From NCBI GenBank assembly GCA_025455985.1, contig JALOLM010000093.1:1-7497 (forward strand): 7,497 nucleotides of DNA, given 5' to 3'. Source of the stretch: Candidatus Nanopelagicales bacterium. GTDB lineage: Bacteria; Actinomycetota; Actinomycetes; S36-B12; UBA10799. A program made the position numbers and the translations under genes. How positions within the stretch are numbered: position 1 is the first letter of the stretch; each line of letters begins with the position of its first letter. Positions 1 through 6,268 of the stretch are shown piece by piece. Below the pieces are notes generated by a model that saw nothing but the letters and a program-made list of their open reading frames with translations, did not search any database and was not told where the DNA came from.

Positions 1-954
1 TACGACACCATCGAATCGCACTGGCCGATCGACGGGCCCGCGTTCGCCACCCGCGCCGCGGAACGACTGCAGGCGCGCGCCCGGGCCACCAGCCAGCTGC
101 TCGGCGCCAACCTCGACCTTCCCGACCTCGACCCTGACCACCCCCACACACCCCCACCCGACGAGCTGGTCAACGTCAAGGCCGTCATCGCCGAGCTCGA
201 GGACCCCGACGTCACCTGGGACGGCATCACTGACGCCCTGGACCCAGTACGGGCCCTGATCGGCGGGGACACCGCCCTGATCCCCCCGGCGGTGTACCGG
301 GAGCACCAGCACACCAGCCACATGGTCATCTCCCGAGTCAGCCCCGTCCACGCCACCACCCCGTGGGCGTTCCTGGCCATCACTGGCACCGAACACGGCG
401 CCCCTCACTGGATCCTGCTCGAAGCCGACCCCGACCGGGCAGCTATCGGTCTGGACGACGTCGTCACCCGACTACGTGATCTGCTCGCCGACGACCCGAC
501 CGGCCGCCCTTTCGACGACACGGCCGACCGGCACCTGCAGCACTTCCTGACCCGCGCTGAGCACCTGGAAGACCAACTCCTGCCCCGCCGACTGGCCCGC
601 GCCCGCGACCAGATGTGCCACCTCACCGCCGCCTGGCGCAAACAGGCCCTCGGCCGCGGCAATGAGGACCTGGCCCAACGCTGGGAACGCCTCAACGCCT
701 TCGCGAGCCGCACCGGGGCCGACCGGCCCGACCCCTACCGCGTAGGCCAAGCCTGGTACGACCTGGTCAAGCCCCACCTCGCCGCACACCAGCGCACCCA
801 CCGCACCCGCCTGGCCCGCCTCCGCGACATCACCCCCCACCTCACCAACCACCCCCTGCCGATCACCGACGTAGAAACCGCCATGACCGGCATCCCGGAA
901 GTCACCCACCTCGACACGCGCATCGCCGCCTGCATCCTCGGCGTCCCCGGGTGA
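1..954 (+). CDS. C-terminal fragment of a large protein, possibly an SNF2/DEAD-type helicase (5' end outside window)
   Basis: The frame is open from base 1 to the TGA at 952-954, so about 317 residues of a longer gene are visible. The first in-window GTG-type start (292) is not credible, because coding-like sequence continues upstream of it. The fragment is helical and charged, with many His, Arg and Asp. It has a segment reading LLPRRLARARDQM, a later WYDLVKPHL stretch, and an end reading LDTRIAACILGVPG. From memory, this order (an LLPRR helix, a W..L..P helix, then a terminal IxGVP) resembles the tail of bacterial SNF2-like helicases found beside PLD-type nucleases. No Walker A, DEAH or other helicase motif lies inside the window, so the assignment is tentative. 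It runs in the same direction as the two genes that follow, 157 bases ahead of them. Third positions are strongly C-biased, more so than in the next gene. A different large accessory protein is possible. Confidence 0.6.
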   Translation, partial: YDTIESHWPIDGPAFATRAAERLQARARATSQLLGANLDLPDLDPDHPHTPPPDELVNVKAVIAELEDPDVTWDGITDALDPVRALIGGDTALIPPAVYREHQHTSHMVISRVSPVHATTPWAFLAITGTEHGAPHWILLEADPDRAAIGLDDVVTRLRDLLADDPTGRPFDDTADRHLQHFLTRAEHLEDQLLPRRLARARDQMCHLTAAWRKQALGRGNEDLAQRWERLNAFASRTGADRPDPYRVGQAWYDLVKPHLAAHQRTHRTRLARLRDITPHLTNHPLPITDVETAMTGIPEVTHLDTRIAACILGVPG

Positions 955-955
955 G

Positions 956-974
956 AGGTGCGACTCGTCGACCT
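956..974 (+). terminator. Small hairpin just after the stop codon, possible weak terminator
   Basis: AGGT, one bulged G, then CGA, a CTCG loop, TCG and ACCT form a seven-pair stem starting one base after the TGA of the upstream gene. No T-run follows, so this is not a classical Rho-independent terminator. U-less hairpins can act as terminators in actinobacteria, but this stem is short. It could equally be chance, in which case the upstream gene may be co-transcribed with the next two. Confidence 0.2.
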
Positions 975-1082
975 GGTGGACGGCCGAGCGTTCGCAACGT
1001 CAGCTGACCCGGCCAGGGAGGCTGGCAACCTACCTCGGGGCCGCCGAAGCCGCTAACCTCCAAAAGGAGCGGGGAGGTCATC

Positions 1083-1115
1083 GTGAACTGGGTCTGTCAG
1101 TCGGGGTCACAGTGA
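1083..1115 (+). CDS. Candidate 10-codon leader ORF coupled to the next gene (GTGA overlap)
   Basis: A GTG at 1083 follows a strong Shine-Dalgarno run, GGGGAGG at 1071-1077, with five bases between. The frame encodes MNWVCQSGSQ and stops at TGA 1113-1115. That stop shares four bases (GTGA, 1112-1115) with the GTG start of the 493-residue gene, which is the usual geometry for termination-reinitiation coupling. The downstream start itself has only a weak GGGG (1103-1106) in front, so the best ribosome site in this gap serves the mini-frame. A possible -10-like hexamer TAACCT lies at 1054-1059, with no convincing -35. The peptide has no runs of a single amino acid, so classical amino-acid attenuation is not indicated. 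It could be a chance frame, or a sign that the downstream gene starts differently. Confidence 0.4.
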   Translation: MNWVCQSGSQ

Positions 1116-2593
1116 CCGCAATCACGCTCGGGCCTGTGTGGACCGAGCCTGCTCGCCGTGGTCGCTATGCGGGTCGCTACCCCCTGAGCGTCGAGCGCCA
1201 TGTGCTGCAGCAGGTCAGCCGACTCGCGCCGGGGGTGACCACCGTGACCCCGAACGCCCGGTACTTCCTGCTGCACACCCTGGTCGCGATCGAGGCGCAG
1301 GAACGCGGCATGCTCCCTGCGGAGCATCTTGAACTGCTTCGCAGGGCAGAAGTGGTGTTGTGCGCGGTATCGAGCCGGCATATGAATCCACACCCGGGCT
1401 GGTCAAGCGCCCACGGAGCGGGGGTGGTCCTGTCGAGGATGACCGATGACGGCGTCGCCGTCGCTGAACTAGCCGCCCCAGAGGTCTATTCGCAGTCCAA
1501 GGCAGGGTTCCGCGGCCAGTACGTCGCCTCAGAGCTGAGCCTGGGACTGCTTCAGCTTTCCAAAGGTGAGTTGGTGCCCGGACCGACTGCTGATTCCGTG
1601 GCGATCCGCGCGTCTCTCGGTCCGATCATCGGTTTGGCCCGTCAGGAGCATGTGTCGCTGGCCGAACTCGACGCCGCCAGATCGCTGTGTCTGTGTGGTT
1701 CGATCAACGGACCTGATGGGGCACTGCTTCGCCGCCTGCTATTGGCCCGCGACGCCGCACCGGACTCAGTGGCCGACCATCGCAAGCAGACCGTCCGGAT
1801 GCTGGCTCGCCTAATCGAACTTCATTCCCCAGCCGCCCTGACCCGAGACTTGACGCCCAGGCTGGCATTCGGTGATCTGGCCTCCACCGATCCGGTGTTG
1901 GTGTCCCTGCGGGCGACCATGCCGTGGCGAGGCACAGTCCTACGTTCACAGTCGGTGACTGCATGGCGCGGTCTGTGGGCTTGGCTGGTCAATGACAACC
2001 TCGGCAGCCTGATCACTCGCGATGAGTTCGCGGCAGCCCTTGCCGACGTGATGCCCGGTGGGACCGTGCGGCAGTTCATTGCTGCCCTGCCTCCGGAGAT
2101 GGTTGGTGGTCAACCGGCGCCCGCTGAGGTCGATTCAGACGTCACCTCGAGGGCTGGTGGGCTGCGGCAGTTCAGCGTGCTGACGCTGGGGGCTTTGCGG
2201 AGCCAGTCTCTGCCGGAACCTCTGAAGCCGGAGTTCGAGGGAGGGGACGAGGCCAACCAGGAGTTGACGCCGACGTGGTTGTGGGAGTTCCTCCAAGATC
2301 GGATGGACAGATCGACCCGGGACACGGCCGCTGAACTCGTTGGCGTACTCCTCGACCGATCCCAGAGGGTCGCCCTGCGGAAGGCCAGCTACGACCGGAG
2401 GTTGGGCGTCTTCAAGTTCCCGACGCGGGTCTTCACGCGGGATCAGTACGTGTTCCGCGACTCCGCCGAAGGAGGCGGTGCGGTCGGACTGCGGTGGGAG
2501 CAGTTGGTCACAGTGCTGGCGGGGGTTGGCGTGTTCAGCCGATCCGAGGACCGCTGGCACCTCAGCGAGGCGGGGAGTGCTGACCTTGCCTAA
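1112..2593 (+). CDS. Protein of unknown function, partner of the PLD nuclease; ARYF motif and winged-helix-like C-terminus
   Basis: This is a soluble 493-residue protein with no signal peptide or membrane segment. Near the N-terminus (about 44-56) is TTVTPNARYFLLH. A similar TxxARYF signature is, from memory, found in DUF6361-type proteins that neighbour PLD and helicase genes in defence loci; the match is short, so I treat it as a hint. Residues 89-104 are rich in His and Gly (RHMNPHPGWSSAHGAG), and 125-138 hold a YSQSKAGFRGQY stretch. The middle is mostly helical. A basic segment near 413-450 (LLDRSQRVALRK, then FKFPTRVFTRD) precedes a C-terminal segment (about 459-489) with the pattern LRWEQLVTVLAGVGVF, a turn, then WHLSEAG. 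That looks like a small winged-helix fold and could bind DNA. The GTG start is weakly served by GGGG at 1103-1106 and coupled to the short leader frame. The 3' end overlaps the PLD gene by 17 bases, so the two are translationally coupled and probably form a complex or a sensor-nuclease pair. That role is inferred; no catalytic residues were recognised. Confidence 0.8.
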   Translation: MTAITLGPVWTEPARRGRYAGRYPLSVERHVLQQVSRLAPGVTTVTPNARYFLLHTLVAIEAQERGMLPAEHLELLRRAEVVLCAVSSRHMNPHPGWSSAHGAGVVLSRMTDDGVAVAELAAPEVYSQSKAGFRGQYVASELSLGLLQLSKGELVPGPTADSVAIRASLGPIIGLARQEHVSLAELDAARSLCLCGSINGPDGALLRRLLLARDAAPDSVADHRKQTVRMLARLIELHSPAALTRDLTPRLAFGDLASTDPVLVSLRATMPWRGTVLRSQSVTAWRGLWAWLVNDNLGSLITRDEFAAALADVMPGGTVRQFIAALPPEMVGGQPAPAEVDSDVTSRAGGLRQFSVLTLGALRSQSLPEPLKPEFEGGDEANQELTPTWLWEFLQDRMDRSTRDTAAELVGVLLDRSQRVALRKASYDRRLGVFKFPTRVFTRDQYVFRDSAEGGGAVGLRWEQLVTVLAGVGVFSRSEDRWHLSEAGSADLA

Positions 2594-5246
2594 CGTAGTC
2601 CAAGGCTTGCCCAACCCGATGCCGTTCATCCAGGACCTAGAACTTGCGGGCGAGCAGCCGATTGAGGAAGCGCTATTCCTGACCTTCAACGTGGACTTGG
2701 GGTTCTTCGAAGCGCAGCTGCTGGGCACATGTCAGGCAGCGGGCGCCGTTGTGACGATCATCGCGGATGCCAACATGTGGAATCCGGATCCGTTGTCGGT
2801 GAGATTCGCTGGACGGAGGTACCACGCCGGCCTTGCGCAGGCATCCGGTGCACGTGCGTTCCATCCCAAGCTGGTCGTCTTGGTGGGCCAGCAGACCTGC
2901 TTGGTCGCCATCGGCTCCGGGAATGTCAGCACCGGCGGCTGGCAACACAACGCCGAGGTGTGGACCGTTCTGCAGGGCGACGACCAGGGTGTCCCGGACC
3001 TTGTTCCGAACCTGGCGGACTGGCTTCGGCGCCTGCACCCGGCGGTGGCCCTGGATCGCTATAGCGTTTCTGCGGTTCGGCGTGTGGCGACGGCATTGGA
3101 GGAGCTCGCCGCCCGAGCGGGGCTGGTGGACGTAGGCCATCGGTTCGTGCACAACCTCGACCGCCCGATCCTCGAGCAGTTGCCATCCGGGCCGGTGGAC
3201 GAGTTGCTACTCTCGGCGCCGTTCCACGACCCGGCTTCACGAGCAGTCGCCGGACTTGTGGCTCATATGAGCCCCACCCAGATCCGGGTGGCGTTGCAGC
3301 CTGGGTACACAGTGCTGGAGCCGGCGGCGCTCGAGCGGGTCCTGGCGGGAACGGACGCCGTGGTTACCGCTGATGCGGAAGACCCAGGGAAGCGTGGGCG
3401 CTACCGCCACGGGAAGCTCGTTGAATGGCGTGTGGGTGAGCGCCGGTGGGCCCTGACCGGGAGCGCCAACCTGAGCGCTTCCGCCCTGCTGCACACGGTC
3501 GGGGACGGCGGCAACTGCGAACTCGGCCTACTCTCGGAAGTACCTCGGAGCTTGTTCCCCGCGGGTAGTCCGGTCGCCTTGGCCCAGGTCCCCGCCCGCC
3601 GAATCGAAGCAAGCGACAACGCGGTCGACGGTGCTGCCTCGGCGCCGACGCTTCTTCCCGCGCACCTCACGTCTGAGGGACGACTGGTCGTTGAGTTCGC
3701 AGGTCCTGCCCCCCAACACTGCCGAATCCAGCTCGACGAAGGTTTCGGAACTCGCAGGGAATGGGTGGACGCCGGACCGGTACCAGTCGGCGTCACCGTG
3801 CTCCAAGTCGACGCCGTTGTACGGGCGGGCCAGTGGGTCCGCGCGATTCGCCTTCGGGAGGGCGTGAACGTGGCCTCCGCCCCCGTACACGTCACCGACC
3901 CCAACCTCGTGCTGAGAAGACCACTGGGCAGCCAACAGACCCGCACCCAGCGATCAACCCCATCCCAGATCTGGAACGGCGTTCCTCTACTGGCCGAGTT
4001 GGGCCGTGACCTGCAGCGCCTGGGCACCGAGTTCGCCGCCGCGCAACCGATACGTGTTCCCCGAGCCGAAGTAGAAACCGGGCACCGCGACGGTGACCGC
4101 TCGTACCGCCTGGACACCGACCTCGACCCGTGGGACGCCCACATCCACGACGCCATACGAGGGTTGGGACCCCACCTCGCGGCCTTCGCCCTGGGCCTGC
4201 CAGCAGTCCCACAACTCGACTCCAACGAACGAGGGTGGACCGAGCTCCTGGTAGACGACCGAGAAGCCGCGATCGAGGACGAAACCGCCGAAGAAGCCGA
4301 TGATCACGATGCAGCGTTCGACCGCAACAGCCGAACCCTCGAGGAGACGCAAGCCCCCGACCACACCGCCGACGAACTGGCAGTCCGCCGGCGTAGGCAG
4401 CGCTGGTGCGCCGACGCCGTCAAGGCCATGCCCAAGATCTCGCTCACCTCACGACTTCTCATCCTGAGGCTGACACTGGTCCTGCACAGCTCGGGCAACT
4501 GGGAGCCTGACGACGACGAGCCCCTGCAACTCATCACGACGGCGTTGCGACAGCTGGAGTCGGACGGGGCGTCAGACCAACTGCGTGCCAGGGCGGCGAG
4601 CCTCGCGGCAGTCTCATTGACCGGGATCCGAGACCGCTGCGACCTCTCCGCCGACACAGAAAGGACCCTGATCTACCGAGAGGCCGCCAAACTCACAACT
4701 CCCCTCCTCGACAACGTCGAGCAGGATCTCATCGCGGAGTACGTCCGCTACATCAACAACCCGAACGGGTTCCCGCTGGACGGCGACTGGGTCTGGGAGA
4801 CCGCCCTCGAACTCGCCGCAGACCCCCTTGCGGACGCCGTTGAGGCCCTCCGTGAACAATGGGGCGAGCCGGAGCGGCCTTCCGAGCGGACCATCCTCAT
4901 CCGCGGTGACTTCAACAACCCGGCACTGGCCGCTGTGGAAGCACTCGGGATCGCAGAAGGCATCCACCCCCTCGGCATCTGGGCCGAGGGGCGCGGGGCC
5001 AAGTGGGCCCTTGCCATGTGGATCCCCCCGCATCTCGCGATAGTCGAACAGGGGCAGCGCGGACCAAGGTGGCGTCTCTACCGCCTTGCCGCCCTCAGCA
5101 CGCCCCGCACCCTGGCCGGTCAGCTGCGTAGTGACCCGCAAGCAGCCAGCCAGCACCGGGTCAACCACGGGCCGCTTCTTCAAGCACCGCCGGAAGCGAG
5201 GGCCCTCATGGAGGCTCTTGGCATCCACGATGCCCGAGTTTCTTGA
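2577..5246 (+). CDS. Phospholipase D (HKD)-type nuclease with two active half-sites and a long C-terminal extension
   Basis: 889 residues from GTG 2577, chosen because GCGAGG (2565-2570) stands six bases before it. TTG 2586 and ATG 2619 are in-frame alternatives; reading further upstream is only the shadow of the preceding gene. Two HKD half-sites are visible. The first is HPK at 96-98 with GSGN at 113-116, the second HGK at 278-280 with GSAN at 295-298. Each is followed by an NxE (N125/E127 and N313/E315), so one chain can form a complete PLD active site. The Asp of the textbook HxKxxxxD motif is absent in both, as I recall for many PLD-type nucleases. PLD enzymes act through a covalent phosphohistidine; in this setting cleavage of DNA or RNA is more likely than lipid hydrolysis. 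Residues ~360-445 look beta-rich. Residues ~558-600 form an acidic linker ending in RRRRQRW, followed by a helical ~280-residue domain I do not recognise. No signal peptide or membrane segment. It overlaps the upstream partner by 17 bases. The PLD domain is confident; the defence role is inferred from context. Confidence 0.88.
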   Translation: MLTLPNVVQGLPNPMPFIQDLELAGEQPIEEALFLTFNVDLGFFEAQLLGTCQAAGAVVTIIADANMWNPDPLSVRFAGRRYHAGLAQASGARAFHPKLVVLVGQQTCLVAIGSGNVSTGGWQHNAEVWTVLQGDDQGVPDLVPNLADWLRRLHPAVALDRYSVSAVRRVATALEELAARAGLVDVGHRFVHNLDRPILEQLPSGPVDELLLSAPFHDPASRAVAGLVAHMSPTQIRVALQPGYTVLEPAALERVLAGTDAVVTADAEDPGKRGRYRHGKLVEWRVGERRWALTGSANLSASALLHTVGDGGNCELGLLSEVPRSLFPAGSPVALAQVPARRIEASDNAVDGAASAPTLLPAHLTSEGRLVVEFAGPAPQHCRIQLDEGFGTRREWVDAGPVPVGVTVLQVDAVVRAGQWVRAIRLREGVNVASAPVHVTDPNLVLRRPLGSQQTRTQRSTPSQIWNGVPLLAELGRDLQRLGTEFAAAQPIRVPRAEVETGHRDGDRSYRLDTDLDPWDAHIHDAIRGLGPHLAAFALGLPAVPQLDSNERGWTELLVDDREAAIEDETAEEADDHDAAFDRNSRTLEETQAPDHTADELAVRRRRQRWCADAVKAMPKISLTSRLLILRLTLVLHSSGNWEPDDDEPLQLITTALRQLESDGASDQLRARAASLAAVSLTGIRDRCDLSADTERTLIYREAAKLTTPLLDNVEQDLIAEYVRYINNPNGFPLDGDWVWETALELAADPLADAVEALREQWGEPERPSERTILIRGDFNNPALAAVEALGIAEGIHPLGIWAEGRGAKWALAMWIPPHLAIVEQGQRGPRWRLYRLAALSTPRTLAGQLRSDPQAASQHRVNHGPLLQAPPEARALMEALGIHDARVS

Positions 5247-5394
5247 AGAGCAGCAGAGCCATGCGGTCCCGGGCCATCTCCCCACAAGGCGACCTCCTGC
5301 GGGGTGCTGCCGGTGGGTCCAACCGAGACTGTGGCGGTCGCCGCTTACACGGCCTGGTGCTTGAGCGCGTTGTAGACGAGTGCGCGGCGATCGG

Positions 5395-5410
5395 CCCGCC
5401 AGCAGGCGGG
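5395..5410. terminator. Perfect GC hairpin between convergent genes
   Basis: CCCGCC, a four-base AGCA loop, and GGCGGG form a six-pair perfect stem in the 218-base gap between the PLD gene and the caspase-like gene, which point at each other. Being palindromic it could serve both transcripts. No T-run follows on either strand, so termination activity is uncertain. The rest of the gap (5247-5464) holds no gene I can support. Confidence 0.3.
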
Positions 5411-5464
5411 TGAGTCGCTCGGTCGCAACCCAGGCCGGGGCAGTTGGGGCGGTCGACTGCGTGG

Positions 5465-6043
5465 TCAGGCGCAGTACACCTTGCGCGACGTGGCCGCGGT
5501 CAGCCCGAACTGCTGGGCCTGGGCGGCATGCTGGCCGACTATGTCCCTGACGAACGTGTCGGTGCGCCCCCATCTCACGATTCGTTGGAGGAGCATGGCC
5601 TCGAAGGCAGCGCATTCCAGGGAGGGCACGTTCTGGCGGTACCCGACAATGGCCTTGGCCTTGGTGATCTTCGCGAATTCCATGAGCCATGACTCCTCGC
5701 CGTCGAACACGCTGCAGGCGCCGAAGTAGATGATGCGGTCCTTGCACTTGCCGGCCAGCAGGTCCTGCAGTTCATACAGGGCTATCTGGTTGGCCTTGCC
5801 GAAGCCCATCGCAAGGGTGTCGATGTCGCCGTGGGCAGCGATGAACAGCGTTGGGTAGCCGCGGTAGCGGGCCAGCGTCCATTGCTTGACGTAGTGCTCG
5901 AACTCGGCACGCGTTCCTACGTCGCGGTGGATGTACTCCACCACTCCGAATGACTTGAGCAACTGCAGGATCGGCTCCACGGTGGGGTTGTCCCGCAGAT
6001 CTCGCTGCCACTCACCCTCAAGGCAGAAGACGCCTGGCTTCAT
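5465..6043 (-). CDS. Caspase-like (clan CD-type) protein, DUF6642-like
   Basis: 192 residues from the ATG at 6043. The start was chosen because the recognisable family sequence begins MKPGVFCLEGEW; the frame stays open upstream to an ATG at 6226, and ATG 6058 is the other close choice. No start has a strong ribosome site (GGGGG eight bases before 6043 is the best). Two beta-strand motifs carry the putative dyad: TLFIAAHGD with His71 and IIYFGAC with Cys110. This is the hydrophobic strand-HG and strand-AC arrangement of clan CD cysteine peptidases (caspases, CHAT, gingipains). The N-terminal CLEG.W, YIHRD (37-41) and QW segments match what I remember of the DUF6642 family of compact stand-alone proteins. 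There is no signal peptide, membrane segment or added sensor domain, so it is cytoplasmic and needs a partner or a signal for activation. It is convergent with the PLD gene and divergent from hsdM. Protease activity and a role as suicide effector are inferred. Some such folds may be inactive, but both dyad residues are present here. Confidence 0.82.
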   Translation of the reverse strand: MKPGVFCLEGEWQRDLRDNPTVEPILQLLKSFGVVEYIHRDVGTRAEFEHYVKQWTLARYRGYPTLFIAAHGDIDTLAMGFGKANQIALYELQDLLAGKCKDRIIYFGACSVFDGEESWLMEFAKITKAKAIVGYRQNVPSLECAAFEAMLLQRIVRWGRTDTFVRDIVGQHAAQAQQFGLTAATSRKVYCA

Positions 6044-6268
6044 CACAACAACCCCCATCTCGTTGGCCGATGACCCGGCATCGGCACGCAGCCGCTGGGG
6101 CTTGAAGCCTTGGACGGTCTCCCGCGGCTGCTCCTCGTGGTGAGGCGCGCCGGACGGCGCCGAGCCGGTATCCGTCAGGACCGTGGGCAACAATGGCCCG
6201 CAGTGAAGGATCGACCCGACCGGCATCGCGAACCAGGCGACCGGCGGGAACGGGGAAGGACGTCACGC
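6044..6268. promoter_or_regulatory. Divergent intergenic region of the caspase-like gene and hsdM
   Basis: These 225 bases separate two divergently transcribed genes and must hold at least the hsdM promoter if 6043 is the true start of the minus-strand gene. No consensus -35/-10 pair is convincing. On the minus strand TTGTTG is followed after 17 bases by TACCGG, a poor match. At the right end GGGGAAGGA (6252-6260) is a good ribosome site for the GTG at 6269, with eight bases between. The region is also open in the caspase-like frame, so an N-terminal extension of that gene cannot be ruled out. Confidence 0.4.

Noticed and set aside
292..954. A complete 220-residue gene starting at GTG 292
   Set aside because: The same frame is open and coding-like from base 1, and no ribosome site stands before 292; it is the tail of a truncated gene.
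2340..2576. N-terminal extension of the PLD frame upstream of GTG 2577
   Set aside because: It lies inside the preceding gene in another frame, and the translation (Ser/Arg/Gly-rich) does not look like protein; the ribosome site supports 2577.
2577..5246. DrmC of a DISARM system
   Set aside because: The PLD motifs fit in general, but the 889-residue length, the partner gene and the absence of drmA/drmB-like neighbours in the window do not support DISARM.
5247..5464. Complete small gene or insertion sequence in the convergent gap
   Set aside because: No frame with a start, ribosome site and protein-like sequence spans it, and no terminal inverted repeats or target duplications were seen.
4614..5747. 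377-residue open frame on the minus strand
   Set aside because: It spans the 3' part of the PLD gene and of the caspase-like gene in another frame and has no recognisable motif; a codon-bias shadow.
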